NCBI RefSeq assembly: GCF_030553055.1
Contig: NZ_CP130713.1
Span: forward strand, 744,001-808,000
Origin: Streptomyces sp. XD-27
GTDB lineage: Bacteria > Actinomycetota > Actinomycetes > Streptomycetales > Streptomycetaceae
Direction: 5' to 3'
Length of the DNA stretch: 64,000 nt
Positions 48,894 to 58,119 of the stretch are shown one piece after another. A program made the translations under genes and the position numbers. The notes under the pieces were generated by a model, which made no database searches, was not told the origin of the DNA, and saw only the letters and a program-made list of their open reading frames with translations. Each line of letters opens with the position of its first letter. Position 1 is the first letter of the stretch.

Positions 48894-51257
48894 ATGACTT
48901 CCACAGAATCCGAAGGCTCAGGCGAGCCGACGCGACCTCGCCGGCGGCGCACCGTACGGCTGCGCACCCTGCTCATCGGGCTGGCGGCGGTGACGACCGT
49001 GGCGATGGGGGCCCAGGTCGCCGTCACCACGGAGCGTCTGCTGCAACAGTCGGAGAACCTGCGCGCCGATGTGGCGGCGGGCGACCGCACCGGCGTCCCC
49101 CTGTACCGGCTCATGGTCGAGATGCAGGCCGAGCGCGCGGCGACGGCCGCCTGGTGGGCGGGCTCGAAGGTCTCCCAGGAGGAACTGCGCAAGCAGCGGG
49201 CGGCCACGGACCGGGCCGCGGCCGTCTTCCGCCGGTCGGCCGGCCACGGCGCGGCCGAGAGCGAGCGGGCGGACCGCTACGTCGTGGAGGTACGGAACCA
49301 CCTCGACGAGCTCGACACCCACCGCGGGAGCGCCGACGCCCGCGACGGCAGCGCGGACCAGGTCATCGGCTACTACACCGACGTGATCGACCGGATGATC
49401 CGCGTCTACCAGCAGTTCAGCCAGATGGACGACGCCGAGCTCACCCAGGAGAGCCGGCCTGTGGTCGCCCTGCTGTCCGCTTCGGAGCTGCTGGCGCGCG
49501 AGGACACGATCCTCGCGCTGTCCGGGCCGTCCAAGCAGCTCGGCGCGGCACGGTTCGCCGAGTTCATCAACACCGTCGGCGCCCACCGCTATCTGTACGA
49601 CACGTGGATCGTCCCGGAACTGCCCGCCGAAGACCGGAAGACCTACGATCGGATCGCCGCCTCGGACGCGTGGCGGGCCAAGACCGCCATCGAGAACGCG
49701 GTCATCACCGACCACACGGACAACGCACACGGCGTCAGGCTGCCCGACGAGGTCGGCGGCTGGCGGGCCGCGCGGGAGGAGATCGCCCCGCGGCTGGCCG
49801 AGCTCAACACCGACCGGCAGCGGGGCGTGCTCGCGCACGCCGACGCCAAGGCCGACGAGCTGGAGGCGGAGGTCGCCTGGCTCGTCGCGGGAAGCGGCGG
49901 CGCGCTGCTGCTCGTCGTGGTCGTCGTGGTGTTCGCCACCCGCTCGGTGCTGCGCCGCATGAACAGGCTGCACCAGCGCACCGTCACCGTCGCCGAGCAG
50001 ACGCTGCCGGAGGTCGTGGCCCGGTTGCAGCGCGGGCAGTCCGTCGACGCCGACGCGCTGCCCGGGCCCAGCGGGGAGCGGGACGAGGTGGGGCGCATCA
50101 GCGACGCGTTCGCCCGGGTCGTCGCCGTGTCGGTCGACGGGCACCGGCAGCTCGCCGAGGAGCGCCACGGCTTCGGCCTGTTCGCCGCGGGCATCGCCTC
50201 GCGTACCGGGAACCTGGTCAGCCGGCAGCTGACCCTCACCGAAGACCTCCAGGACACCTTCGGCCACGACGAGGCGCTGCTGGCGCAGCTGATGAGGTCG
50301 GATCAGTTGACGGTGGGCATGCGGCGGCAGATCGAGAACCTCCTCATTCTGACCGGCGGCGAGGTGCCGGACCCGCACACCGAGCCCATGCGCGTGGCCG
50401 ACCTGCTGCGCGAGGCCGCCGCGGAGGTCGAGGACTTCCGGCGGATCGAGCGGCACGCCCTGGACGAGGTCAGCGTGGAGCCGCGGGCGATCAGCCAGAT
50501 CAGCCATCTGCTGGCGGAGCTGCTGGACAACGCCACGCGGTTCTCCCCGCCGAGGTCCAAGGTCGTCATCCGGGCGGAGGCCGTCACCGACGGGCTCTCG
50601 GTCGAGATCGAGGACCGCGGCCCGCGCGTCGCCCCCGAGCGGTACGAGGAGATGAACGGCCGGCTGCACTCCGCCCCGCCGTACGCGGTGCTGGCGCAGA
50701 ACGCCCACCGGCTCGGCCTCTTCGTGGTCGGCCACCTCGCCGAGCAGCTCGGGGCCCGGGTCACGCTGCGCCGCTCGGCCTTCGGCGGCACGTCGGCCGT
50801 CGTCATCATCCCCTCGGGACACCTGGTGCGGACGGAGCCGCAGCCGTCGCCGGAGCCGCCGGAGCCCGCCCCCGCGCCGCGACCGCGCGGCGAAGGCGAG
50901 CGGGAGGTCGTCCGGCACCTGCGGCCCACGCCGGTGCGCCGGTCCCCTGATCCCGAGTCCCCTGCTCCGGACTCCCGTGATCCCGCGTCCCCTGCTCCGG
51001 AGTCCGCCGCCGCCCCGTCCCCGGCTCCGCGGCTCCCCGCTCTGCCGTCCCGTACTCCCGCGGAGGACCGCCCCGCACCACCGCCCCTCCCCGAACGGGT
51101 CCCGCAGACGCACATCGCCCGGCAACTGCGCGCGCCGCGCGCGGAGGAGACGGTCGGCCAGGACACCGCGACCCCCGAAGAGGTGGCCGACGCCTGGGCC
51201 GACTACGAGGACGGCACGCAGACAGTGGAAGCAGAGCTCCGACAGGACAGGCCATGA
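48894..51257 (+). CDS. cvnA: Conservon sensor kinase CvnA (nitrate-sensor-like)
   Basis: A 787-aa protein. TM1 (about 22-42), an extracellular NIT-type sensing domain (about 45-320), TM2 (LLVVVVVVFATRSVLRRMNR), a HAMP-like linker, and a HATPase_c domain with N-box LAELLDNATRFSPP, EIEDRGPRV and LGLFVVGHLAEQLGARVTLR. There is no clear phosphorylatable H-box, as is usual for CvnA proteins. A Pro/Ala-rich disordered tail (about 640-770) follows. First gene of cvnABCD; ends in an ATGA overlap with cvnB. CvnA-D form a membrane complex in which the kinase-like protein and the small GTPase communicate. Confidence 0.92.
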   Translation: MTSTESEGSGEPTRPRRRRTVRLRTLLIGLAAVTTVAMGAQVAVTTERLLQQSENLRADVAAGDRTGVPLYRLMVEMQAERAATAAWWAGSKVSQEELRKQRAATDRAAAVFRRSAGHGAAESERADRYVVEVRNHLDELDTHRGSADARDGSADQVIGYYTDVIDRMIRVYQQFSQMDDAELTQESRPVVALLSASELLAREDTILALSGPSKQLGAARFAEFINTVGAHRYLYDTWIVPELPAEDRKTYDRIAASDAWRAKTAIENAVITDHTDNAHGVRLPDEVGGWRAAREEIAPRLAELNTDRQRGVLAHADAKADELEAEVAWLVAGSGGALLLVVVVVVFATRSVLRRMNRLHQRTVTVAEQTLPEVVARLQRGQSVDADALPGPSGERDEVGRISDAFARVVAVSVDGHRQLAEERHGFGLFAAGIASRTGNLVSRQLTLTEDLQDTFGHDEALLAQLMRSDQLTVGMRRQIENLLILTGGEVPDPHTEPMRVADLLREAAAEVEDFRRIERHALDEVSVEPRAISQISHLLAELLDNATRFSPPRSKVVIRAEAVTDGLSVEIEDRGPRVAPERYEEMNGRLHSAPPYAVLAQNAHRLGLFVVGHLAEQLGARVTLRRSAFGGTSAVVIIPSGHLVRTEPQPSPEPPEPAPAPRPRGEGEREVVRHLRPTPVRRSPDPESPAPDSRDPASPAPESAAAPSPAPRLPALPSRTPAEDRPAPPPLPERVPQTHIARQLRAPRAEETVGQDTATPEEVADAWADYEDGTQTVEAELRQDRP

Positions 51258-51658
51258 CGACGACACCGAACGACGTGATCTACAGCATCCTGGACAACAA
51301 CCTCAGCAGGATCGCCGGCATCCAGGGAGCGGTGCTCCTGTCCAACGACGGGATCAGGCTCAGCGCCTACCTGCTGGAACGCGACCAGGCGGAGCGGCTG
51401 GCCGCGGCGGCCTCCGGGATCGCGGCCACGATGAAGGCGATATCCCGGGAGGTCGGCGGCGGGCGGGTGATCCGCCAGCTGGTCGAGATGGACGACAGGT
51501 ACCTGTGCGTCGTCGGGTGCGGCGAGGGCAGCACCCTCATCGTCGTGACCTCGCGCAAGGCCCGGCTCGGGGAGCTGGGCGGCGAGGCCGTACGGACCGC
51601 GCAGGCGCTCGGCGAGTGGCTGGGCACGCCGGACCGCGTACGGAACCCCCAGCGGTAA
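51254..51658 (+). CDS. cvnB: Conservon protein CvnB (roadblock/LC7)
   Basis: A 134-aa roadblock/LC7 domain protein: YSILDNNLSRIAGIQGAVLL, NDGIRLSAYLLERDQAERLA, ATMKAISREVGGGRVIRQLV, RYLCVVGCGEGSTLIVVTSR. Roadblock proteins act as regulators or exchange factors of small Ras-like GTPases, matching cvnD two genes down. Overlaps both neighbours by a few bases. Confidence 0.95.
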   Translation: MTTTPNDVIYSILDNNLSRIAGIQGAVLLSNDGIRLSAYLLERDQAERLAAAASGIAATMKAISREVGGGRVIRQLVEMDDRYLCVVGCGEGSTLIVVTSRKARLGELGGEAVRTAQALGEWLGTPDRVRNPQR

Positions 51659-52023
51659 TGCCGCAGGAGCCGCAGCGCGGAACGGGCCGCCGGACGCGGC
51701 TGTACGCCCTCACCGACGGGCGTACGGCCGTGCCCGACACGGTCCTGACCATGGACACGATGATCACGGCGGCGGACACGGCCGAGGCACGCCATGGCCT
51801 GTCCACCGAGTGGCAGGCCGTCCTCGCCATGTGCCGGCCGCCGAACGGCCGGGCGGTCGCCGAGATCGCCGCCCGTATGCACATGCGCCTCACCCCGATG
51901 ACGCTGCTCCTCGGCGAACTCGCGGACCGCGGCCTGATCCACCACCGGCCGCCGCTGGAGGCCGCCGAGACGTCCAATGTCCACGTGCTCATGAGAATCA
52001 GGGACAGCCTTGCCCGTATATGA
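51658..52023 (+). CDS. cvnC: Conservon protein CvnC (DUF742)
   Basis: A 121-aa DUF742 protein starting at ATG 51658 in a TAATG overlap. RTRLYALTDGRTAVPDTVLT (N-terminal strand motif), LSTEWQAVLAMCRPPNGRAV, EIAARMHMRLTPMTLLLGEL and DRGLIHHRPP form the winged-helix-like domain of the family. Its role is to bridge the roadblock and GTPase proteins. Confidence 0.94.
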   Translation: MPQEPQRGTGRRTRLYALTDGRTAVPDTVLTMDTMITAADTAEARHGLSTEWQAVLAMCRPPNGRAVAEIAARMHMRLTPMTLLLGELADRGLIHHRPPLEAAETSNVHVLMRIRDSLARI

Positions 52024-52648
52024 CACCACCGGAGACGACACCGTCGGCCCCGCCGCCGGCGGGGCCGACGCCACCGGCTCGCAGACGGAATCGCCCGTGA
52101 AGATCCTCGTCGCGGGGGGATTCGGGGTCGGCAAGACGACCCTGGTCGAAGCGATCTCCGAGATCGAGCCGCTGCGCACCGAGGAGCGCCTGACGACCGC
52201 GGGCATCGGCGTCGACGACCTCGACGGCATCGAGTCGAAGTCGTCGACCACGGTCGCGATGGACTTCGGGCGGCTGACCCTCACCGACGCCAGGGTCGTC
52301 CTGTACCTGTTCGGCACCCCGGGCCAGGAGCGCTTCTGGTTCATGTGGGACGACCTGCTGCAGGGGGCCCTCGGGGCGGTCGTCCTGGTCGACACCCGGC
52401 GCCTGGACCGCAGTTTCGCCGCGGTCGACTTCTTCGAGAGCCGCGGGCTGCCGTTCATCGTCGGGGCGAACTGCTTCGACGGCGAACAGCCGTACACCGC
52501 CGGGCAGATCAGGGCGGCGCTGCGGCTGGGCGATCCGGCCACGCCCGTCCTGATGCTCGACGCCCGCTCCCGCGACGACGTCCGCGGCGCGCTGCTGGCC
52601 CTGCTGGACCTGCTGATCGCCAGGGCGCGGGCCGCGGCCACCGTCTGA
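52010..52648 (+). CDS. cvnD: Conservon GTPase CvnD
   Basis: A small GTPase of about 212 aa. G1 is GGFGVGKTTLVEAI, switch I/G2 includes the conserved Thr of TTAGIGVDDLDG, and G3 is LYLFGTPGQERFWFMWDDLL. G4 is GANCFDG rather than NKxD, typical of CvnD/MglA-like proteins. The most upstream usable codon is TTG 52010 inside cvnC. Last conservon gene here; no P450 or cyclase follows directly, but both families occur 10 kb downstream on the other strand. Confidence 0.93.
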   Translation: MPVYDTTGDDTVGPAAGGADATGSQTESPVKILVAGGFGVGKTTLVEAISEIEPLRTEERLTTAGIGVDDLDGIESKSSTTVAMDFGRLTLTDARVVLYLFGTPGQERFWFMWDDLLQGALGAVVLVDTRRLDRSFAAVDFFESRGLPFIVGANCFDGEQPYTAGQIRAALRLGDPATPVLMLDARSRDDVRGALLALLDLLIARARAAATV

Positions 52649-52668
52649 GACGGCGGCCCCGGGACCGG

Positions 52669-53202
52669 TCAGCGGGTGCGGATGACGACGGTGGTCACGA
52701 CCTTGTCGTGGAGGCATTGGCGGTTGGGCTTGTCCCAGCAGCACCACAGGATGTTGAGGAGGCCGAGGATCGGGACGATGCCCATCAGGAGGCTGATGGC
52801 CCAGCGGCCGAAGGCCTTTCCTCCGGAGATCTTCCCGCCGTCCTCCAGGCGCACGACGCCCAGTCCGCATATCTGCTTGCCGAACGTGGCGCCGCGCGTC
52901 GCGAGCATCACCGGCTCGTAGACCGCGAAGGCGGCGACGAAGGCCAGGATGCCCACCATGCGGGTGGCCAGGCTCGGGGCGATGAACGACGGGATGTTCG
53001 CCACGATGCAGCCGACCAACACGAAGAGGGCGTCCAGGAGCCGGGCACCCAGCCGGGAGCCCGGGTCGGCCAGGAGGTGCGGGGGCGGCCCGGCCGGTCC
53101 CATGGGCATGTACGGGTAGGGCTGCTGCGGATACGGGTATCCGTACGGCGCCTGCGGCGGCTGGTGTCCGTAAGGGGACTGCTGCGGAGGGTAGCTGTTC
53201 AC
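52669..53202 (-). CDS. RDD-family membrane protein
   Basis: A 177-aa protein with a Pro/Tyr/Gln-rich cytoplasmic head (YPPQQSPYGHQPPQAPYGYP) and an RDD domain: GSRLGARLLDALFVLVGCIV (the R-D-D start), YEPVMLATRGATFGKQICGL, KAFGRWAISLLMGIVPILGL, CLHDKVVTTVVI. Four membrane segments are expected. The GTG at 53202 was chosen over the upstream extension, which is Gly/Arg-rich shadow sequence. Convergent with cvnD, only 20 bases apart. Confidence 0.9.
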   Translation of the reverse strand: MNSYPPQQSPYGHQPPQAPYGYPYPQQPYPYMPMGPAGPPPHLLADPGSRLGARLLDALFVLVGCIVANIPSFIAPSLATRMVGILAFVAAFAVYEPVMLATRGATFGKQICGLGVVRLEDGGKISGGKAFGRWAISLLMGIVPILGLLNILWCCWDKPNRQCLHDKVVTTVVIRTR

Positions 53203-53234
53203 AGGCCTTGATCCAACCGTATGCGCACCACCCC

Positions 53235-54242
53235 TCACAAATCCGTTCGGGACGCGTCCGTCTGTTCCGTGCCGCGCGCCGCGCGCCCGAGCCGGGCGCC
53301 GAGGCCGCGCAGGTGGTCGACCAGCGCCTGAGGCTCGTGGACGCGGAACTCGCAGTCGACCAGGGCCAGCCGGAGCGCCAGCCACTCCAGCGAGTCCGCG
53401 GCGGTGGTGCGCAGGCGGCAGGCCCGTTCGCCGACCGGTTCCGGGGTGCCCAGCGAGGCGGGCAGGCGGGCGGCCACGAAGGACGCGGGCGCCTCGAAGG
53501 TGACGTCCAGCCGGTGCGTGGGCTGGAGCCGGGACAGCGAGCGGGTCATGAACTCCGCCGCACCCCCCGCGGGCAGCTCCCGCGGAGCGAACCGCGCCCC
53601 CGTCGCGAAGACCTCGCCGATCCGGTCGACGCGGAAGGTGCGCCAGTCGTCGCGGTCCAGGTCGTACGCGACGAGGTACCACCTGCGCCCGGTCGACACC
53701 AGCCGGTGCGGCTCCACCCGTCGGCGGCTCTCCGTACCGTCGCCCGAGCGGTAGCCGAAGCGCAGCCGCTCGTTTCCGGTGGCCGCCGCCGCGATCGCCG
53801 TCAGTGTGTGCGGGTCCACGGTCGCGGCGTCGCCGCCGCCGCCCATCACCAGCGGCACCGTCGCCGCCTGGAGGCTGGCGACGCGGTGCCGCAGCCGCGC
53901 GGGCAGCACCTGCTCCAGCTTGGCGAGGGCCCGTACGGACGCCTCTTCCACGCCCTCGACCGCGTGTCCGGCCCCGGCCCGCAGCCCGACGGCGATCGCC
54001 ACCGCCTCCTCGTCGTCGAGGACCAGCGGCGGCATGGCCTTGCCCGCCACCAGCCGGTAGCCGCCGTCGGCGCCCATCGTGGCCTGCACCGGGTAGCCGA
54101 GCTCGCGGAGCCGCTCGATGTCACGTCGTACGGTGCGCCTGCTGACGCCCAGCCGGGCGGCGAGCTCGCCGCCGGGCCACTCGCGCGGGGTCTGGAGCAG
54201 GGAGAGCAGGGTCAGCAGTCGTGCCGGTGTGGTGTCCGTCAT
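53235..54242 (-). CDS. WYL-domain transcriptional regulator
   Basis: A 335-aa regulator starting at ATG 54242. N-terminal HTH (ARLLTLLSLLQTPREWPGGE, LAARLGVSRRTVRRDIERLR), then a WYL sensor domain (YRSGDGTESRRRVEPHRLVS, GRRWYLVAYDLDRDDWRTFR, DRIGEV) and a WCX region at the C terminus. Divergent from the MFS exporter at 54305 with 62 bases between the start codons, so it is the probable regulator of that exporter (inference). Confidence 0.93.
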   Translation of the reverse strand: MTDTTPARLLTLLSLLQTPREWPGGELAARLGVSRRTVRRDIERLRELGYPVQATMGADGGYRLVAGKAMPPLVLDDEEAVAIAVGLRAGAGHAVEGVEEASVRALAKLEQVLPARLRHRVASLQAATVPLVMGGGGDAATVDPHTLTAIAAAATGNERLRFGYRSGDGTESRRRVEPHRLVSTGRRWYLVAYDLDRDDWRTFRVDRIGEVFATGARFAPRELPAGGAAEFMTRSLSRLQPTHRLDVTFEAPASFVAARLPASLGTPEPVGERACRLRTTAADSLEWLALRLALVDCEFRVHEPQALVDHLRGLGARLGRAARGTEQTDASRTDL

Positions 54243-54304
54243 GTCTTTAAGGATGCCGCCCATGTGGGACAAGATCTGACCTATATGGCCTCTAGTTTCG
54301 TCGT

Positions 54305-55858
54305 ATGACTTCAGCAGCACCTCAGGCATCCGCCCAGGCGGCCCCGCAGAACGACCGCCGCCGCTGGTTCGCGCTCGCCATCGTGATGACCGCGGCGTTC
54401 ATGGACCTGGTCGACGTCACGATCGTCAACATCGCCGTCCCGAGCATCCAGCGGGACACCGGCGCCTCGCTCAGCGCGATCCAGTGGGTCACCGCCGGAT
54501 ACGCCCTCGCCTTCGCGGCCGGACTGATCACCGGCGGTCGGCTCGGCGACATCCACGGCCGCAAGCGGCTCTTCCTGATCGGGATCGGCGGCTTCACGGT
54601 CGCCTCCGCGCTCTGCGGGCTCGCCCCGAACCCGGAGGTGCTCATCGCCGCCCGGCTCCTCCAGGGGGTGATGGCGTCGCTGATGGTGCCGCAGGTCCTG
54701 TCGATCGTGCACGCCACCTTCCCCGCGCACGAGCGCGGCAAGGTCTTCGGCCTGTTCGGCGCGGTCGTCGGGCTGGGCGCGGTGTCGGGCCCGCTGCTGG
54801 GCGCGCTGCTCACGCAGTGGAACCTCTTCGGCCTCGCATGGCGGCCGATCTTCCTGATCAACCTGCCGGTCGGACTGATGGGCCTGCTGCTGGGCCGGAA
54901 GTACATCACCGAGTCCAAGGCGCCCATGGCGCTGAAGCTCGACCTCGTCGGCGTCGCGCTCGTCACGCTCGGCCTGCTGATGCTGGTCTACCCGCTCACC
55001 CGCGGCCACGAGCTGGGCTGGCCGCTGTGGGGGTACGCGTCGATGGCGGGCAGCCTCGTCGTCCTCGGGGTGTTCGTGGCGTACGAGCGTCGTAAGGCGC
55101 GCAAGGACGGGTCGCCGCTGGTCGAGCTCTCGCTGTTCCGCGTGAAGAGCTTCGCGGCCGGCATCGCGGTGCAGCTGACGTTCGGCATCGCGTGTGGCAT
55201 CTTCTTCCTGGTCTGGACGCTGTACATGCAGATCGGGCTCGGTTGGAGCGAGCTGCGCGCCGGGCTGACCGGCATCCCGTTCTCCCTCGCGGTGTCGGCC
55301 GCGGCCGGCATGTCCGTGCAGAAGCTGGTGCCGCGCTTCGGCCGGAAGGTGCTCCAGGGCGGTGCGCTGACCATGGCCGCGGGGCTGGTGCTCTACATCT
55401 GGGAGGCCGGGCGGTACGGCACGGACATCGCCTCCTGGCAGATGGCGCTCCCGCTGGTCGTGATGGGCGCGGGCATGGGGCTGATCGTCGCCCCGCTGAC
55501 GGACGCGGTGCTCTCGGAGGTGCCGCGCGAGCACGCCGGATCGGCCTCCGGTCTCATCAACACCACGATGCAGATGGGCAACGCGCTCGGGCTCGGCCTG
55601 GTGTCGGTGGTCTTCTTCGGGGCGATCGACGAGGAGCAGCTGTCCGCCGCGCCGGGCACGGCGGGCCAGGCGTTCTCGGAGGCGTTCCAGCACTCCCTGT
55701 GGTGGGTGGTCGGTGTCCTGGCGGCCATCTTCGCGGTGATGTTCGCGCTGCCGGCCCGCCCCAAGCAGCACCTTGAGGGCGCGGACGCCGGGCCGGGGTC
55801 GGAGGACGCGCAGGCGCCGCGCGCCGACGCCGCGCGGGAGCCGGTGCCGGCCTCCTGA
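54305..55858 (+). CDS. MFS drug exporter (DHA2, EmrB/QacA type)
   Basis: A 517-aa, 14-TM exporter. MDLVDVTIVNIAVPSIQRDT (motif D1), GRLGDIHGRKRLFLIGIGGF (motif A), RLLQGVMASLMVPQVLSIVH, GAVSGPLLGALLTQWN (motif C) and WRPIFLINLPVGLMGL are characteristic. It probably exports hydrophobic cations or antibiotics using the proton gradient. Divergent from a WYL regulator and ended by a strong terminator. Confidence 0.93.
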   Translation: MTSAAPQASAQAAPQNDRRRWFALAIVMTAAFMDLVDVTIVNIAVPSIQRDTGASLSAIQWVTAGYALAFAAGLITGGRLGDIHGRKRLFLIGIGGFTVASALCGLAPNPEVLIAARLLQGVMASLMVPQVLSIVHATFPAHERGKVFGLFGAVVGLGAVSGPLLGALLTQWNLFGLAWRPIFLINLPVGLMGLLLGRKYITESKAPMALKLDLVGVALVTLGLLMLVYPLTRGHELGWPLWGYASMAGSLVVLGVFVAYERRKARKDGSPLVELSLFRVKSFAAGIAVQLTFGIACGIFFLVWTLYMQIGLGWSELRAGLTGIPFSLAVSAAAGMSVQKLVPRFGRKVLQGGALTMAAGLVLYIWEAGRYGTDIASWQMALPLVVMGAGMGLIVAPLTDAVLSEVPREHAGSASGLINTTMQMGNALGLGLVSVVFFGAIDEEQLSAAPGTAGQAFSEAFQHSLWWVVGVLAAIFAVMFALPARPKQHLEGADAGPGSEDAQAPRADAAREPVPAS

Positions 55859-55878
55859 GGCACGGCCTGGGCACCAAC

Positions 55879-55918
55879 GCGCCCGCGTACGAGGCGGCTT
55901 CGCCCCGTACGCGGGCGC
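55879..55918 (+). terminator. Strong hairpin terminator
   Basis: GCGCCCGCGTACG (55879-55891) and CGTACGCGGGCGC (55906-55918) form a 13-bp perfect stem with a 14-nt loop, 20 bases after the MFS stop. Confidence 0.85.
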
Positions 55919-56364
55919 CGGTGTTCCGGGCCGGCACCGTGCCCCCGCCACGTCGGCCACCGTGGTGGAGCGGCCGAAGTCGTAGGCACTTGGCAGGAGT
56001 TCCGCGACGCTCCGGGGGACCTGACTTCCCCTTGGGCCGGGAATTCTTAGACCGAGCGGGGGAATTCACGTCAACGACGCGCGCCGACCTGCGATGGCGC
56101 ACTCCCACGGCCCATCATGCTGTTATTCCCGCATGGTCGGGAATGACCCGGTCAGGAGTTCCGCTGGTCCACGCGAGGACGCAGCGAGCAGTCGGCACAG
56201 CGCCGGGCGGGCCTCCGCCTCGTAACGCGCTCACAGGTTCACCCAGTTCCCCCCAGCGTCTTCTCCCTTGCCCCGCCCCCGCCTTCCGGCCTTCCCGGCG
56301 GACAGCCGCCACCGGGAAGCCCCCGCAACGCACCGGCCGGGCCTGCCTCGTGAAGGAGACCGCC
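55919..56364. other. Intergenic region, no gene seen
   Basis: About 445 bases without convincing coding potential. A small inverted repeat (ATTCCCG at 56125-56131, CGGGAAT at 56138-56144) and two GGAATTC copies near 56040 and 56063 are the only visible structures. Confidence 0.4.
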
Positions 56365-56535
56365 ATGACCGTCATCGGCCCCACCAAGACCTCGCACCGC
56401 CGCCGCCCCGTCCGCGACCGCCACCGGGCCGCCGACACCGATCGCGGCGGGCGCCTGCCCCTGATCGGCCAGTTCGCCGCCGCGGTCGTCTCCGGGGCGG
56501 TGCGTGCCCTCGTCGCCTGGCTGCTGGACGCCTGA
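56365..56535 (+). CDS. Small amphipathic protein
   Basis: A 56-aa frame from ATG 56365 with a good AAGGAG site at 56353-56358. It has a highly basic N-terminal half (HRRRPVRDRHRAADTDRGGR) and a hydrophobic C-terminal helix (LIGQFAAAVVSGAVRALVAW). Such basic plus amphipathic small proteins are common in Streptomyces. Function unknown. Confidence 0.5.
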   Translation: MTVIGPTKTSHRRRPVRDRHRAADTDRGGRLPLIGQFAAAVVSGAVRALVAWLLDA

Positions 56536-56561
56536 CGCCGGGGCGGACCCGGGCGCCGTGC

Positions 56562-57878
56562 TCATCGGCCGTTGACGGAGGGCGAGAGCACGGGATCGGG
56601 TCCGGCGCCGCGGCCGCGGGTGCGGTAGCTGTCGCCCTGGAGGGCGACGATCTCGGCATGGTGGGCGAGGCGGTCGACCATGGCGGAGGTGACGGCGTTG
56701 TCGCCGAAGACCTCCGTCCAGCGGTCCAGGTGCTTGTCGCTGGTGACGATCAGCGAGGCCCACTCGTAGCGGTGGGAGACGAGCCGGAAGAAGAGGTTGG
56801 CCGTCTCCGCGTCGAAGGGGACGTAGCCGATCTCGTCGACGATCAGCAGCGCGTAGTCGTCCAGCCCGGCCAGTTCTTCGGCCAGGCGGCCCGCGGCGTG
56901 CGCCTCGCTCAGCCGGGCCGCCCACTCGGTGGCGGTCGCGAACAGCACGTCGTGCCCGGCCTGGCAGGCGCGCAGGCCCAGCGCGGTGGCCAGATGCGTC
57001 TTGCCGGTGCCGGGCGGGCCGACGAGGAGCAGGTTCTCCCTGGCCTTGACGAAGTCCAGCGTCCCCAGCCGGGAGACGGACTCCCAGTCGAGGGACCGCT
57101 GGTGGCCGTGGTCGAACTCCTGGAGCGTCTTACGGGCCGGGAACCCCGCGGCGCGGATGCGGGACTCGGCGCCGGAGGCCTCCTGCGCGGCGGCGAGGCC
57201 CTCGGGCCCGGCCGGCAGCGCCGCCGGGTGCTGGGCCGGGAGCAGTGCGGCGAGGCCGCGGGCATGGTCGGAGCCTTCCGTGACGTTCGCACCTCCCGCG
57301 CGGGCGGGTCTTGCGGGGCCCGTGCCGCGTGTGTCCATGGGACCGGTCATGTACGCCAGGATCGCGGCTGAGGCGATGAACGCCATGTGGATCACGGTTC
57401 CCCACAGCAGGGAGTGCTGGGAGGTGTGGTCGACGTCGACGAACATCTGGAGCAGGTGGACCGAGGAGATGCCCACGATGGCGGTGGCGAGCTTCACCTT
57501 GAGCACGTTGGAGTTGACGTGCGAGAGCCACTCGGGCTGGTCCCGGTGCCCCTGGAGGCCGATGCGCGAGACGAAGGTCTCGTAGCCGCCGACGATCACC
57601 ATGATCAGCAGGTTGGCGATCATCACCACGTCGACAAGCTTGAGGACGGCGAGCATGACGTGGGTCTCGTCGGCGTGACCGCTGATGACATGCCGGACCA
57701 GGTGCCACAGCTCGGAGAAGAACTTGACGACGTACACGCCTTGCGCGGCCACCAGCCCGAAGTACAGCGGGGCTTGGAGCCATCGGGTGGCGAACAGCGC
57801 GTATCCGAGGGAGGGAGCGGAGTAGCTCCTCAGGTCCGTCTTGGGCGACGCGGGCATGTCGTGACGACGCAACGGCAT
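56562..57878 (-). CDS. In-frame YqhA-IstB fusion
   Basis: One uninterrupted 438-codon frame joins two unrelated proteins. Residues about 10-185 are a YqhA/UPF0114 membrane protein (FATRWLQAPLYFGLVAAQGV, LVDVVMIANLLIMVIVGGYE, WLSHVNSNVLKVKLATAIVG, MAFIASAAILAYMTGP). After about 35 linker residues comes an IS21-type IstB ATPase lacking roughly its first 60 residues: RIRAAGFPARKTLQEFD, LLLVGPPGTGKTHLATALGL (Walker A), YALLIVDEIGYVPF (Walker B), ASLIVTSDKHLDRW (sensor), GDSYRTRGRG. No istA gene is nearby. Either the IS fragment inserted in frame at the end of yqhA or an indel removed a stop. Confidence 0.8.
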   Translation of the reverse strand: MPLRRHDMPASPKTDLRSYSAPSLGYALFATRWLQAPLYFGLVAAQGVYVVKFFSELWHLVRHVISGHADETHVMLAVLKLVDVVMIANLLIMVIVGGYETFVSRIGLQGHRDQPEWLSHVNSNVLKVKLATAIVGISSVHLLQMFVDVDHTSQHSLLWGTVIHMAFIASAAILAYMTGPMDTRGTGPARPARAGGANVTEGSDHARGLAALLPAQHPAALPAGPEGLAAAQEASGAESRIRAAGFPARKTLQEFDHGHQRSLDWESVSRLGTLDFVKARENLLLVGPPGTGKTHLATALGLRACQAGHDVLFATATEWAARLSEAHAAGRLAEELAGLDDYALLIVDEIGYVPFDAETANLFFRLVSHRYEWASLIVTSDKHLDRWTEVFGDNAVTSAMVDRLAHHAEIVALQGDSYRTRGRGAGPDPVLSPSVNGR

Positions 57879-58034
57879 CTCCAGGGGGGTGGCGTGACAG
57901 CGGACGCTCCCGCCATTGTCGGGTCTGTCCGTTGAAAGTCTGAATTCACAACACCCGTTGGAGTGAATAGGAGTTCAGTACGAAAAAGTGACCAAAGGGT
58001 GAAGGGTGCACGGTCGACACCGGCCGCCTTGACT

Positions 58035-58048
58035 TGAACCTTGGTTCA
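58035..58048. promoter_or_regulatory. Palindromic operator candidate before MFS gene
   Basis: TGAACC-TT-GGTTCA is a perfect palindrome preceded directly by TTGACT (58029-58034), a possible -35. The overlap of a -35 and a dyad is typical of repressor or MerR-type control. The source regulator is not in view. Confidence 0.4.
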
Positions 58049-58119
58049 TGTCCGAACCTCGTGACACGGCGGGCACCCGGGCCCGCCGACCACGGGTCAC
58101 CGAAAGCCGAGGCTCCCCC

